64,000 nucleotides of DNA from CAVONV01 sp963697355 (GCA_963697355.1 CAVONV010000002.1:124001-188000), one strand, 5' to 3'. Positions 8,730 to 19,080 are shown, counted from the stretch's first letter. Translations and numbers: made by a program. Notes: generated by a model from the sequence alone, not told the origin.

Positions 8730-10262
8730 TTAACGCTTGGAGGAGGTAGTGTGAAGAGAAAACGTAAAGGTCGTGCCCCGATCGAGTTGACTCGTGACGT
8801 CAATCTCACTGTCGTGAAGCTCGACGATCCGCTTGGTGATGGCAAGTCCTAGCCCCGCGCCTTCGTAGTCGCTTTCGTTGTTTAGCTTTACTCGATAAAA
8901 GCGATCGAAAATGTGGCCCAACTCTTCGCTCGGAATGCCACAACCGGTGTCTCGGACATCCACCCTAACCCGGTCGTTCTCTAGGCGGAGGGCCGCCGTA
9001 ACCGACCCGCCGGTGGGGGTGTGCCGGATGGCGTTCTCGATGAGATTTTCCACCGCCCGCTCGATGAGACGAATATCCGCCCACACAAAGGGCAGCTGAG
9101 GCTCGAGCTCCACATGTAGATCGACCTCCTTCTCACGGGCGATGAGCTGGAACTCCTGGGTAACGTCTTGAATCAGCTCTGCCAAGGAGAAAGCCTCTCC
9201 CTGTAGCTCGGTCTCTTGGGAATCTAGTTTGGAGAGCTCAAAGAGCTCCGAGATGAGTTTTCCCAGACGTTCGCTGTGCCGAGTGGCGATCTCGACATAT
9301 CTTCGGCGCTCCTCCGGTTCGAGCTCAGAGTCCTTTAAGAGTAGTGTTTCGAGGTAACCATGGATTGTGGCAAGGGGTGTCCTCAGATCGTGTGAAACGT
9401 TGGCGACCAAAACGCGGCGAAGTTGATCCTTTGCCTCGAGCTCCTGCATTTGTTCCGAAATGCGCTCGGCCAGCTGTTCGAACGAGACCGCAAGCTGTTC
9501 AATTTCATCACCGTCATTTCTCGAGCCCCAGGTCGAGAGGTCTGGAGGCTCGGCGTAGTCTCCGCCGCGGAAACGATCCATGGAGTCGGCCAATCGGCGT
9601 ACGCGTCGAGTGATAATGTTGAAAAGGTACAGCCCTCCCAACAAGGCCCCGGCCAGTCCACCGACCGCCAATCCAGTGCCGAGTCGCAAGATGTAGCTTC
9701 CTTGCAACATTGCCGCTGCAGAATCGTACTCCTGTCCGCCTAGAACGATGTAGAGATACCCCTCCACTTTCGGCGTGGTCTGTTGTGTCGCCGTTTCCCG
9801 AATGGAAGAGCGTGATTCTCCGGGAATTGGAATGGGAGACACGGAAAAGATCTTCTGGCGTTCGGTGTCTCGAGGATCATCACCCAGTATGGGTAGCGCG
9901 GGTTCTCCGTCCAGGAAACGATGAAGGGGTCCCAGTGATACCTTCTGTCTCTTTACCGTTCCCGGGGGAGCCGAGAATGCGAGAATCTCCCCCTCGGGCG
10001 ACAGGAGATAACACTCGATGCTCGGATTGATCACCATCAGAACGTGGAACGCCTCTTTCAATGCAGCTTCGTTGATTCCCCCATCTTGGATGAGAAGGCT
10101 CTCGGCGACCAGATTCCGGGCCAATGCGAGATGCAGTCGCTGGGTTACCTCTTGAATGTGGAGCCGTGTCGTGTAGAGAGTCAGGAAGACATATGAGGCA
10201 CCGATCGCGGCGAACAACACCAAAAGGACAGCAGCGAGTTTCCCGTAGAGCGTTTTTGCCAT
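8730..10262 (-). CDS. sensor histidine kinase
   Basis: A membrane histidine kinase of 510 residues that should phosphorylate the response regulator encoded just upstream. There is an N-terminal membrane helix (residues about 8-30), a periplasmic sensor of about 150 residues, a second helix (LAVGGLAGALLGGLYLF), HAMP, then the HisKA box ANVSHDLRTPLATIHGYL with phospho-acceptor His near residue 290. The ATPase domain shows the N box ENLIENAIRHTP, the G1 box DTGCGIP, the F box IFDRFYR and the G2 box GAGLGLAI. All catalytic boxes are intact. The start codon is one base after the regulator stop (TGACATG), so the pair is co-translated. The stimulus is unknown. Confidence 0.93.
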   Translation of the reverse strand: MAKTLYGKLAAVLLVLFAAIGASYVFLTLYTTRLHIQEVTQRLHLALARNLVAESLLIQDGGINEAALKEAFHVLMVINPSIECYLLSPEGEILAFSAPPGTVKRQKVSLGPLHRFLDGEPALPILGDDPRDTERQKIFSVSPIPIPGESRSSIRETATQQTTPKVEGYLYIVLGGQEYDSAAAMLQGSYILRLGTGLAVGGLAGALLGGLYLFNIITRRVRRLADSMDRFRGGDYAEPPDLSTWGSRNDGDEIEQLAVSFEQLAERISEQMQELEAKDQLRRVLVANVSHDLRTPLATIHGYLETLLLKDSELEPEERRRYVEIATRHSERLGKLISELFELSKLDSQETELQGEAFSLAELIQDVTQEFQLIAREKEVDLHVELEPQLPFVWADIRLIERAVENLIENAIRHTPTGGSVTAALRLENDRVRVDVRDTGCGIPSEELGHIFDRFYRVKLNNESDYEGAGLGLAITKRIVELHDSEIDVTSQLDRGTTFTFSLHTTSSKR

Positions 10263-10263
10263 G

Positions 10264-10986
10264 TCAGGCTCTTCGGCGGTCCTCGGGATCCGAGAATTTG
10301 TAGCCCACTCCCCAAACCGTCAAAACGAAGCGAGGGTTGGCGGGATCTTCTTCTATCTTGGAACGGAGTCTGTTGATATGTGAGTTGACGGTGTGTTGAT
10401 AGGACTCGTGACCGTAACCCCAAACCAGATCCAGCAGTTGGACTCGCGTATAGACACGGCCGGGGTGTGAAGCAAACTGGACCAACAAGTCGAACTCCTT
10501 GGCCGTGAGCTCCACGTGCCTTCGTCCGATCGAGACCTTTCGCTTAGGGACGTCGATCTGTAGCTCGCCGGCCTGGATTAGTGACACCTCATCGTTATCC
10601 GGCGCCGGCGCGGCCATCGCCTCGACGCGACGAAAGAGAGCCTTCACTCGAGCGAGGAATTCCCTGATACTAAAAGGCTTGGTCAGATAGTCGTCTGCCC
10701 CCATCTCGAGGCCGAGCACCCGGTCCGTTTCCGATGTTCTAGCGGTAAGCATCAGGATGGGTGTGTAGTTGGGTTGCGATCTCAGTCTGCGGCAGAGCTC
10801 GAGCCCCTCGACTCCAGGAAGCATGAGATCGAGGATGATAAGGGAATACGGGCTGCTCAGTGCCCTTTCGAGCCCTGAAGTGCCATCGTAAGCGAGGCTG
10901 ACGTCGCATCCCAAATCGCGCAGGTGGAGCTCGAGAAGGGTGGCGATCTCTTTGTCGTCTTCGATGACGAGCACAGACTTCGACAT
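10264..10986 (-). CDS. OmpR/PhoB-type response regulator
   Basis: A two-domain transcription factor. The receiver domain has the acidic pair VIEDDKE, phospho-acceptor LIILDLMLPG, the Thr switch MLTARTS and the Lys of LTKPFS. A winged-helix DNA-binding domain follows (HVELTAKEFDLLVQFASHPG, then VNSHINRLRSKIE). Start chosen at ATG 10984-10986, giving about 240 residues; two other ATGs lie 9 and 33 bases upstream. It is the first gene of a two-gene operon with the histidine kinase, one base apart. Target genes are unknown. Confidence 0.93.
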   Translation of the reverse strand: MSKSVLVIEDDKEIATLLELHLRDLGCDVSLAYDGTSGLERALSSPYSLIILDLMLPGVEGLELCRRLRSQPNYTPILMLTARTSETDRVLGLEMGADDYLTKPFSIREFLARVKALFRRVEAMAAPAPDNDEVSLIQAGELQIDVPKRKVSIGRRHVELTAKEFDLLVQFASHPGRVYTRVQLLDLVWGYGHESYQHTVNSHINRLRSKIEEDPANPRFVLTVWGVGYKFSDPEDRRRA

Positions 10987-11113
10987 ATCACCCATCCTGT
11001 ATCTAGTTCTATATAGCAAATATCACGAAACCATCACGAAACCGAGTCAAGTGACCGACGATAAGGCGGGCATCAGCAGAAAATGGCGTCTATATGTAAT
11101 GTCGCTCTGGTAG

Positions 11114-11244
11114 GCCAGGCTTTGCCTGGCTCTTCATGAGCAAGCGCCCGGCACCCGCCTTCGCCGTTGGAATGGTCAGATTCCAACGGCTACGGCGAGG
11201 TCTCGCCGCAGCTTCGCCCGTTAATTCAGCCGGAGCGTAGGCGG
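11114..11244. repeat. dispersed structured repeat (copy 1)
   Basis: Consecutive palindromes lie between the response regulator and the M24 peptidase: GCCAGGC-ttt-GCCTGGC, then CCGTTGGAA/TTCCAACGG, then CGGCGAG-gt-CTCGCCG. The block from ACCCGCCT (11153) to AGGCGGA (11239-11244) resembles 60339-60399, sharing GCGAGGTCTCGCCG and AGCTT internally. It overlaps the M24 upstream region, so it may be transcribed as a 5' leader. Confidence 0.55.
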
Positions 11245-11307
11245 ACAGCCGGGCCTACGATAGAATACCGCCCATCGTCAGGTCCAAGAATCGTCTGGAG
11301 GAAGCAC

Positions 11308-12819
11308 ATGAGCCATCCAAAGGTCCGAACGCTCGCACTTTTTCTATTTCTCGTTCTTGTGTGGGGCGTATATCCGTCCCTTGCCGAGGAAAACGCCGGC
11401 ATCAGATTCGACTATGACTACACCACGGAGGCCAAACTCGCCGAGACGATCGATCTCGACAATCCCGACCCCTTAGTCATCCGTCGTGTTCTTTCTCAAA
11501 GACGCGATCGCGTCCTCCAAACGATACCCGAAGGCGTCATGCTCCTGTTCTCTGTTGAGCGCGCCCAGCCGCGTCGCCTCGAGTTCCTGGTGCCCGATAG
11601 CGAGAACCATGACTTCACGTTTCTTACCGGATTGGAAGGGCTGGATAGCTTAGACTCGGCGCTTCTACTTCTTCCTGCTGCTGATAAGAAAATCGCCGTG
11701 CTCTATACCTCGGCCGATCCCGACCGGATTCGCAAGATGACCGGTATCGAAGATGTCTATCCTTTTTCGAAGCTCGAAGAGCACATGTCAGTTGCTCTCA
11801 CCGATTACCGCGACTGGCGCATCACGCAAATCCGCCGCAATCCTCTGGCGGGTGCCATCTCCAAGCATTGGGCGAGGGATAACAAAGTACTCTATCTCAA
11901 CTACCCCAGGTTCCTTCGCTTGGGAATGCCCGAGCCGCCGCGTCTCGCGCTTTTTGAAAAGATGCAACGCTTCTCACCGGAGCTCGTGGTCAAGGACTCG
12001 GCTGACATTCTCGATAACGTCCGTATGCTCCACGACGCTTACGGTCTCGCTTGTCTGAGACGCGCCGTTGAGATCACACGGGAAGGACTCGTCGAGGGCC
12101 TTCGTGCCGCCCGGCCCGGGATGACAGAAAAGCAAGGCATGGAGACCATCGACTTCGTTTACCGCTATCGCGGCGCCACCCTGGGATTTCCTACGGCGTT
12201 CCGCAAAATGTCGATGTCCGGCCGCCGGCAAGAGAGAAGCGTTCCGGAAGGGTACATTCAGTTCGTACCTCGCTCCACAGCCAACGTTTTCGAGTCGGGT
12301 GACATGATCCATACGGACACTGGGGCGGCCTTTCAGCACTACTCGGCCGACGTGCAACGGTCGATGCCTGTAGATGGGAAGTTCAACGACGAGCAACGCC
12401 GCCTCTATGAGATCACTTTGAACGTTCAAAAAACCGTTATCTCGAAAATCAAGCCCGGCGTCACCTGGTGGGAGCTCCACAACCTCGCGGTGGAGATGCT
12501 CAAAGAAGCCGGTGGCTACGACGAGTTCTACACATACGGCATAGGGCATTTCGTCGGGATGGAGGTGCACGACGAAGGGGATTACGAAGCGCCTCTTCAG
12601 CCTGGCATGGTGCTCGCTATCGAGCAAGGCGTTGCACCGCCCGACGGCCCGCGCGTGGCCCTTGAAGATGATGTCCTCGTCACCGAGACCGGCCACGAGT
12701 GGTTGAGCCGCTCAATCCCCATCGAGGTGGACGAGATCGAGGCCATGGCCGCCGTACCGAGCAGCTTGAAGGCCTTTGTCGGTAAGAAGCCACTAACCCT
12801 CGAGCCCGACACAGAGTGA
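11308..12819 (+). CDS. secreted M24 family aminopeptidase P-like (Xaa-Pro) peptidase
   Basis: A 503-residue exported metallopeptidase expected to remove N-terminal residues preceding proline. A signal peptide (LALFLFLVLVWGVYPSLA) precedes an N-terminal creatinase-like domain. The pita-bread catalytic domain holds the five metal ligands: HTDTGAAFQHYSADVQR (two Asp), HFVGMEVHDEGDY (His), MVLAIEQGV (Glu) and VALEDDVLVTETG (Glu). Start chosen at ATG 11308 because GGAGG precedes it by a few bases and the signal peptide follows; the open frame upstream runs through a palindromic repeat. It fits with the other exported peptidases of this window in peptide use. Confidence 0.9.
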   Translation: MSHPKVRTLALFLFLVLVWGVYPSLAEENAGIRFDYDYTTEAKLAETIDLDNPDPLVIRRVLSQRRDRVLQTIPEGVMLLFSVERAQPRRLEFLVPDSENHDFTFLTGLEGLDSLDSALLLLPAADKKIAVLYTSADPDRIRKMTGIEDVYPFSKLEEHMSVALTDYRDWRITQIRRNPLAGAISKHWARDNKVLYLNYPRFLRLGMPEPPRLALFEKMQRFSPELVVKDSADILDNVRMLHDAYGLACLRRAVEITREGLVEGLRAARPGMTEKQGMETIDFVYRYRGATLGFPTAFRKMSMSGRRQERSVPEGYIQFVPRSTANVFESGDMIHTDTGAAFQHYSADVQRSMPVDGKFNDEQRRLYEITLNVQKTVISKIKPGVTWWELHNLAVEMLKEAGGYDEFYTYGIGHFVGMEVHDEGDYEAPLQPGMVLAIEQGVAPPDGPRVALEDDVLVTETGHEWLSRSIPIEVDEIEAMAAVPSSLKAFVGKKPLTLEPDTE

Positions 12820-12931
12820 GGGACGCTCTATCGCTTTTGTTGCCCGAGCGGCACCTTCTGTCCGCATGACGTGTTGATCTAAGGAACAACGTGCTGTTCT
12901 GGAGCCATGAGGTGTCGGTTTAGGGAACAAC

Positions 12932-13639
12932 GTGTTAAGGGGAGCTCCCCATAGGCTGCAAGCCGAAGCCTTGGAAGCTGCGCATGAGAAAGGCGTCATT
13001 CATAGAGACCTGAAACCCGCCAACATCAAGGTCACGCCCGAGGGGAAGGTCAAGGTGTTGGACTTCGGTTTGGCGAAAGCGGCGGTCGAAGATCCAGCGA
13101 CCCAAGGCCTGTCGGAGTCTCCAACGATCACGAAAAACTTCACGCAAACGGGTGTACTTCTGGGTACAGGTCTCTACATGAGTCCGGAGCAAGCTCGAGC
13201 GAAGGCTGTCGACAAACGGACGGACATTTGGGCATTCGGATGTTGTCTCTATGAAGCACTGACTGGAAAGACGGCTTTTCTCGGGGAGACCGTTTCCGAC
13301 ACCATTGCTGCCATTCTGGATCGGGAGCTTGATTGGCAAAGTCTACCAGAAGACACTCCACCGATCGTTGGAAGCCTGCTGCGTCGATGCCTCAAGAAGG
13401 ATCCGTCACGCCGGGTTCGCGACATTGCCGACGCTGGGATTGAGATCGAGGAAGCGTCGAGCGAGCCTCTTGAAGTTCTTGGCTTTTCAACCTCGAGGGT
13501 TGGCCCGAGAAGACCGGCGTGGAGGAAGACGATCCCTTGGGCGTTGGCAGCACTAAGCTTTATCTTGACAACGAATGACGATATCCTGAGCAACAATGCC
13601 CGGAACAACTACTCCCAGCTTCAAGATCGGATGGTCCAT
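12932..13639 (+). pseudogene. Ser/Thr protein kinase relic (5' truncated, 3' cut)
   Basis: The frame begins inside the kinase catalytic loop (AAHEKGVIHRDLKPANIKVT) and continues through DFGLAKA, YMSPEQARAKAVDKRTDIWA and the C-lobe. The whole N-lobe (glycine loop, ATP-binding Lys, alphaC Glu) is absent, so it cannot be an active kinase. After the juxtamembrane stretch (RPAWRKTIPWALAALSFIL, about 13563) homology stops, and the sensor or beta-propeller part usual for this type is gone. The frame stays open into the signal peptide of the next gene. A direct repeat ending GGAACAACGTG (near 12880 and 12920) lies just upstream, where the missing part should be. Confidence 0.8.
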
Positions 13640-15125
13640 ATGAAACGTCATCACTTGCACTCCGAGACGCTTGCTGCCACTGCCGCAACCGTCATCGCGC
13701 TCTTTTTCTGCCTCGGCAACTCTGCCGTTGATGCACAGCCGAGCCAACCGGCCGGGCCGGGGGACGCCGCATCGCCCCAATGGCCGGACTTTTTGGGGCC
13801 GCAGAACATTCCCGTTTCGGAAAACCCGAAGCTTCCGGAGCGGTGGTCTACCACCGAGAACGTGGAGTGGGTGACCGAGGTTCCGGGAGTCGGTTGGTCG
13901 TCGCCCATCGTTTGGGGCAACAAGATTTTTCTGACGTCGGCCACCAGCGATCAACCGATGAAGCAGCCCTCACTGGGAACAGACTTCAGCAATGAGTACA
14001 TCGCGGAGTTACGTGCCGAGGGATTGTCGTCAGAGGACATCAACAAACGGCTTGTTCGCACGCGACCGCGAATTACCGCATGAGCTTGTCATCAGCTTGA
14101 TGGTTTATTGCTACGACCTCGAGACGGGGAATAAGCTCTGGGAACATCAAATCTACAAAGGCCATCCACTGGGGGGAAGACATCGCAAGAACAGTTGGGC
14201 ATCAGAGACACCGGTGACCGACGGTGAGCATGTGTATGTGTACTTCACCTATCACGGCCTTTTTGCCTACGACTTCGAAGGGAAGCAGGTTTGGGCGACG
14301 CCGCTCGATCCGCATCCGACCGTTCGTGACTTTGGGACAGGAGCCTCTCCCGCTTTGTACAAAGACCGTCTGTTCGTTTTGAACGACAACGAAGACCAGG
14401 GATTCATCGCCGCCTTTGACAAGCGAACGGGAAAAGAGATTTGGCGCAAGAACCGCACCATCGAAGCGCGGAGGAAGACCGGATGGGCGACTCCCTTCGT
14501 TTGGGAGAACGAGCTTCGAACCGAAGTCGTGACGAATGGCCCCGGTGTGATCATCAGCTACGGTCTCGACGGAAGCGAGCTTTGGAGGATGACGCGTATG
14601 TCGGGGAGTCCTATCCAAACCCCTTTTGCTTGGGACGGGCTTTTGTACGTGACCTCGGGTAGCTCCGGTGGAGAGAACAAGCCCCTTGTCGCCATCCGAC
14701 CTGGAGGCTCGGGAGATATCACGCCGCCGGAGGATAAGGACGAGAACGACTACGTCGTTTGGTACAACCGGCGCGCCGGAGGTACTTATCTGCCAACTCC
14801 ACTCATCTACAATGGCGCTTTGTATGTCCTCACCGAAAAGGGCATCTTCGCACGCCACAACCCGAAGACGGGCGAACGTGTCTACAGGTCGCGCGTTGCA
14901 CCCGGCGCCGCTGCTTTCACCACTTCTCCATGGGCCTACAACGGAAAGATCTTTGTCACGGGCGAAGAGGGTACAACCTATGTCATCGAGGCTGGGGAGG
15001 AGTACAAGCTCCTCGGAACGAATCAGCTCGAGGACTGGACGTTGGCAAGCCCGGCGATCATCGGAGACCGCCTATTGATCCGAACCCAAAGCCGGCTTTA
15101 TTCCATTCGCAACCTAGACCAGTAG
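13640..15125 (+). pseudogene. secreted PQQ-like beta-propeller protein, one frameshift
   Basis: Proposed start ATG 13640 gives a signal peptide (ETLAATAATVIALFFCLGNS) and then WPDFLGPQNIPVSE, the typical opening of PQQ-binding-like repeat proteins. Repeats of the form CYDLETGNKLWEHQI, YDFEGKQVWATPLDPHP and AFDKRTGKEIWRKN follow, with further blades to the end, so an eight-bladed propeller is likely. One frame break near 14065 (cggcttgttcg) separates the first 140 residues from the rest; correcting one base restores FARDRELPHELVISLM without loss. No heme or dehydrogenase motif is seen, so the protein is probably a binding or scaffold propeller rather than a quinoprotein enzyme. It could be a sequence error. 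Confidence 0.75.
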
Positions 15126-15126
15126 A

Positions 15127-16536
15127 TCAATTCTTCGGGAGGCTCTTCGGCGGACGTGCGTCTTCGGGAAGAAGGGTCGTGAACGTCAGGGGATCGCGCA
15201 CTTCATGGAAGGACTTCGATACCTCTCCGAGCAAACTGTCATCGCTGATTAGATCCATAGCTGTCGCAGCGAGAACCTTGGCCGCTACCACCATCGCCTT
15301 TTCCCCAATGCTCATGCCGGTGCAAGCAACCACCTGCCAAGAGTGGCCGGGAGCGCCGAGAGAATAGGCGGCGACGCTGAGACTTCCCGAGGGCACGTGC
15401 CAAGAGAGGTCGCCTAGATCCGTTGAGCTCGTGCGCTGCCCCGGCTCTTCCTGCAGAGGTTCGATCACTTCTGACAACGCCTGGTCGGGCTTCGGGTCGA
15501 GCGGCTCCTGAGTTTTTCGCGCGAAGGCCTTCTCCTCTTCCGTGAACTTCGGAGCTCCCACGAGCTCCAGGTTCTCGTGGACGAGGATCGCAAGAGCGCG
15601 GTTGGGGAGCACTTCGTGAGCATCTCCATCGACGACGTAGCTCATCTCGGTCCCGGTCATGAGGGCCGCCCCTCTGGCGATGTCCAGTACGCGGGCAAAC
15701 ACCGTCTCTACCGTGTCGTGCCGGTCGGCGCGAACGTAATACCAAGAGCGTGCTTGCGGAGGCACGACATTGGGCTGTCTGCCTCCGTCGGTCACCACGT
15801 AATGGATTCGCGTATCCTCTGGAACGTGCTCGCGGAGATAGTTGACGCCTACGTTCATGAGCTCCACGGCATCGAGGGCGCTCCGTCCTTTATCGGGCGA
15901 GGTGGATGCGTGCGCGGCCAGTCCCTCGAACGTGAACCTCGCGGTGGCCACAGCTTTGCTGTAACCATAGGTGGCCCGGGTAGTGTCGCCGGTGTGCCAG
16001 GACAAGACCACGTCAACGTCGTCGAAGACACCGTCCCTGAGCATGAACGTCTTGGCGTCGACGGTCTCTTCGGCCGGCGTGCCATATAACCGGACGGTTC
16101 CGGAAAGGCCTTCTTTCTCCAAGAGTTTCTTGACGGCGATGGCAGCCGCCGTGCTGCCAGTGCCGAACACGCTGTGCCCGCATCCGTGCCCCGTCTCGAT
16201 GGAAGGGTCGTCTCTAGCTTCACGGCGGGGTACCGCTTTTTGTGAAAGCCCCATGAGAGCGTCGTACTCGGCGAGAAAGGCAATCACCGGCCGGGTCGAG
16301 CCGTAGCTCGCGACGAACGCCGTGGGCATTCCTGCCACGTCCGATTGAATGGAGAAACCGTTCTCTTCCAGCCAATCCATGAGCTCTCGCGAGGAGCGAA
16401 CCTCCTCTAGCCCCGGCTCGGCGTAGGACCAGATAGCTTGGTTGACGGCAACCATGCGGGGTCGAATCTGATCGACCTCAACGATGGCGGCCTGCTTGAG
16501 GGAAGCGGCGGCAAGGAGGAGCAGCAGTGTTTTCAT
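15127..16536 (-). CDS. exported M20 family amidohydrolase (AbgB-like)
   Basis: A 469-residue zinc hydrolase of the M20D group, close to aminobenzoyl-glutamate utilisation protein B. A short signal peptide (MKTLLLLLAAASLKQAA) supports ATG 16534-16536 as the start. Catalytic features are AFLAEYDALMG, the metal motif GHGCGHSVFGTGS, GTPAEETVDAK with the catalytic Glu pair, the dimerisation-domain motif GLAAHASTSPDKGRSALDA, and the late histidine in GAPGHSWQ. The substrate may be amino-acyl amides or peptides exported to the periplasm. It converges on the beta-propeller gene with one base between stops. Confidence 0.88.
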   Translation of the reverse strand: MKTLLLLLAAASLKQAAIVEVDQIRPRMVAVNQAIWSYAEPGLEEVRSSRELMDWLEENGFSIQSDVAGMPTAFVASYGSTRPVIAFLAEYDALMGLSQKAVPRREARDDPSIETGHGCGHSVFGTGSTAAAIAVKKLLEKEGLSGTVRLYGTPAEETVDAKTFMLRDGVFDDVDVVLSWHTGDTTRATYGYSKAVATARFTFEGLAAHASTSPDKGRSALDAVELMNVGVNYLREHVPEDTRIHYVVTDGGRQPNVVPPQARSWYYVRADRHDTVETVFARVLDIARGAALMTGTEMSYVVDGDAHEVLPNRALAILVHENLELVGAPKFTEEEKAFARKTQEPLDPKPDQALSEVIEPLQEEPGQRTSSTDLGDLSWHVPSGSLSVAAYSLGAPGHSWQVVACTGMSIGEKAMVVAAKVLAATAMDLISDDSLLGEVSKSFHEVRDPLTFTTLLPEDARPPKSLPKN

Positions 16537-16650
16537 GGCATCACCTCGAGAAAGGACCATAGCATAAGAGCTAGGCGTTTTCTTCCGCCGCCCTATCGGA
16601 GATGCCGCAGAAATTAACCCGACCGCACCGACCGACGACACCAGGTGCCA

Positions 16651-19080
16651 CTACTCGTATCTAAGTGCCGTTATCGGATCCACCCGTGTCGCTCGCAGCG
16701 CCGGGATGTAGCTTGCCACCAAAGCCACTGCCGCGAGCAGAAGCGGTGTTCCGACAAACGTAATCGGATCGAGTGCGCCGACACCGAAGAGAAGCGACTG
16801 GATGAGTCGCGATAGCCCGAAGGCCGCGACTAACCCGATGCCCACACCTACGGCGGCGAGTTGAAGTGACTGCTTCATGACGAGTTTGAGGATACCGTCG
16901 CTTTGTGCGCCGAGCGCGATGCGAATGCCCATTTCGTGAGCTCTTTGACCGACAGAGTAAGAGATCACACCATAGATTCCCATCGCGGCGAGGATCAATG
17001 CGCCCAAACCGAGCATCCCGATAACGGCGGTGCCTCCTGCCCAAGGGCCAAGAGACTGCGCGACGACCTGATCCATGCTCCGAATGGTCGTGATGGGAAG
17101 AAGAGGGTCGATGGCCCAAACGGCTTCTCTGACACTGTCAACCAGAGCAAGAGGATCGCCTGCGGTTTTGACGATGATGAACCGGCGACGTGTCGTGTCT
17201 TGAAGCTGCGGTAAGTAAATGAGCGCCGCCGTTTCTTCGTTCATCAAGAAGTGTTTGCTGTTACCGACGAGCCCGATGACGGTAGCCAGTCGCTCATCTT
17301 CGGTGCCCGGGTCCAAACGGACGCGTGCGCCGATGGGGTTTTCATTGGGCCAAAAGCGCTCCGCAGTTTGCTGGTTGATGATGATGACCGGAGCGGCTCG
17401 ATCGTTGTCTTGCTGCGTGAAATCTCTCCCGCTGACGAGTGGGACCTCCATGGTTTGAAAGTAGTCCTTCGTTACCCAGAAGTTGTTGGCGCCGAGCTTT
17501 TCTCCGGGTTGTGCCGGCTCTCGCCCCTCAATTGTGAAGCTCTGCGACATGCTTTCGAAATTGAGAGGGAGCGGGTAAACCTCGGAGGCCGACCTCACTG
17601 ATGGCAGGTTCCTGACGCGTTCGAGAACCTGTTCGTAGAAGGTATTGGTCTCCTGATCGGTGGAATATTTCGTTGGAGACAAGATGGTTTCCATCGTCAA
17701 GAGGTTGTCGGTGTTGAAGCCGGCTTCCACGCTTTGCATGCGATAGAACGACTGGACCATCAATGTCGAGCAGGCCAGAAGCACCATGGCCATCGCGATT
17801 TCGAAAACAACGAGCGCATTCCGGAGTCGACGGTGCTTCAAGGCGCCGCTCCCGCCGCGGTCACCTTCCTTGAGCGTTTCATTGAGGTTGGGTTTTGTTG
17901 TTTGAAGGGCGGGGGCAAGTCCAAAGAGGAGCGAGGCCACCAAAGACATGACTATGGTGAACGCGAGCGCCCGTCCGTCGACCGCGAGCTCTCCAACACG
18001 GTAGAGATCCTCAGGAATGTGGGGTCCAATGAGTTGGACCCACCAGTAAGCTCCAAGAGCCCCTAGTGCACCGCCGACTAGGGCCATCACCGCACTCTCT
18101 GTCAACAATTGGCGTATGAGGCGGCGGCGACCACCACCCAGAGCCGTCCGAACGGCGATCTCGCGGCTTCTCCCAGTGGCGCGTGCAAGAAGAAGATTGC
18201 CCACGTTGGCGCAAACGATGAGAAGCACGAATCCCACGGCGAGAAAGATCATGCCGAACGTGAGCTGTAACATGTCATAGAAGAAAAGGAGTGACTTCCT
18301 CAAAGGAATCACACGGGCTCCCCGTTCGTTGTTCTCCTTGGGATACTCCCGCTCGAGCCGTTGCATGATCGTGTCGACCTCGGCTTGGGCTTCCACCATC
18401 GTGGTTCCAGGCTCGAGCCGTGCCACAACCATCAAGGGACCGTCCATGTCGCGGCGAGTCTCATAGCTGTCGAGCGGCAACGGGTTCCACATCTTTGCCG
18501 CGCTCAGGGGAAAGACGAACTCGGGAGGCATCACCCCAACGATGTCGTAGGTCTCACCGTTCAGTGTGACGGTTTGCGACAACACATCGGGGTTCGAGGC
18601 GTAGCGTCGTTGCCAGAGGCCATGACTCAAAATGACCACTTTCTCTTTCCCGGTTTGATCCTCGTCGGGCAGGAAGCCCCGACCCAGAATGGGCTCGACG
18701 CCAAGGATATCGATCATGTTGGCGGTCAAGCGGCCGACGAGTATCCGGACGGGTTCTTCGTCCGTGGACATGTTGTAGCTGGAGTAGAGATAACCTCCCA
18801 CATCCTGAAAGACGGATTGCTGCTCCCGAAGATCCTTGAAGTTCGGCGCTGACATGCGGAGCTCGTTGTGGCCCGCCTGACGATCTGTCTGCCAGATGTG
18901 GAGGAGACTCTGAGGCTCGTCGAAGGGTAGGGGTCGCAAGAAGAACGCATTCACCAGACTAAAAGTTGATGTATTCGCCGCAATCCCCACCGCCAGCGTC
19001 AAAATGGCCACGGTTGCGAATCCGGGATTTCTCGCGAGGGTCCTCATCCCATAGCGTAGGTCTTGCCAAAGCGTTTCCAT
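16651..19080 (-). CDS. ADOP-family ABC transporter permease (FtsX/MacB-like)
   Basis: An orphan permease of 809 residues in the acidobacterial duplicated orphan permease family: two FtsX permease halves with MacB-like periplasmic domains and no ATPase gene beside it. The N-terminus WQDLRYGMRTLARNPGFA and TLAVGIAANTSTFSLVNAF is the family signature. A MacB_PCD-like region and helices follow (MIFLAVGFVLLIVCANVGNL); the second half repeats the pattern, ending SYIPALRATRVDPITALRYE. Start chosen at ATG 19078-19080, preceded by GGAGG at eight bases. The role is unproven, perhaps mechanotransmission or export with a distant ATPase. A second intact copy lies at 60441-62864. Confidence 0.92.
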   Translation of the reverse strand: METLWQDLRYGMRTLARNPGFATVAILTLAVGIAANTSTFSLVNAFFLRPLPFDEPQSLLHIWQTDRQAGHNELRMSAPNFKDLREQQSVFQDVGGYLYSSYNMSTDEEPVRILVGRLTANMIDILGVEPILGRGFLPDEDQTGKEKVVILSHGLWQRRYASNPDVLSQTVTLNGETYDIVGVMPPEFVFPLSAAKMWNPLPLDSYETRRDMDGPLMVVARLEPGTTMVEAQAEVDTIMQRLEREYPKENNERGARVIPLRKSLLFFYDMLQLTFGMIFLAVGFVLLIVCANVGNLLLARATGRSREIAVRTALGGGRRRLIRQLLTESAVMALVGGALGALGAYWWVQLIGPHIPEDLYRVGELAVDGRALAFTIVMSLVASLLFGLAPALQTTKPNLNETLKEGDRGGSGALKHRRLRNALVVFEIAMAMVLLACSTLMVQSFYRMQSVEAGFNTDNLLTMETILSPTKYSTDQETNTFYEQVLERVRNLPSVRSASEVYPLPLNFESMSQSFTIEGREPAQPGEKLGANNFWVTKDYFQTMEVPLVSGRDFTQQDNDRAAPVIIINQQTAERFWPNENPIGARVRLDPGTEDERLATVIGLVGNSKHFLMNEETAALIYLPQLQDTTRRRFIIVKTAGDPLALVDSVREAVWAIDPLLPITTIRSMDQVVAQSLGPWAGGTAVIGMLGLGALILAAMGIYGVISYSVGQRAHEMGIRIALGAQSDGILKLVMKQSLQLAAVGVGIGLVAAFGLSRLIQSLLFGVGALDPITFVGTPLLLAAVALVASYIPALRATRVDPITALRYE

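Noticed and set aside
12870..12925. Repeats ending GGAACAACGTG as a CRISPR or attachment site
   Set aside because: Only two imperfect copies, no regular spacers and no integrase or cas gene nearby.
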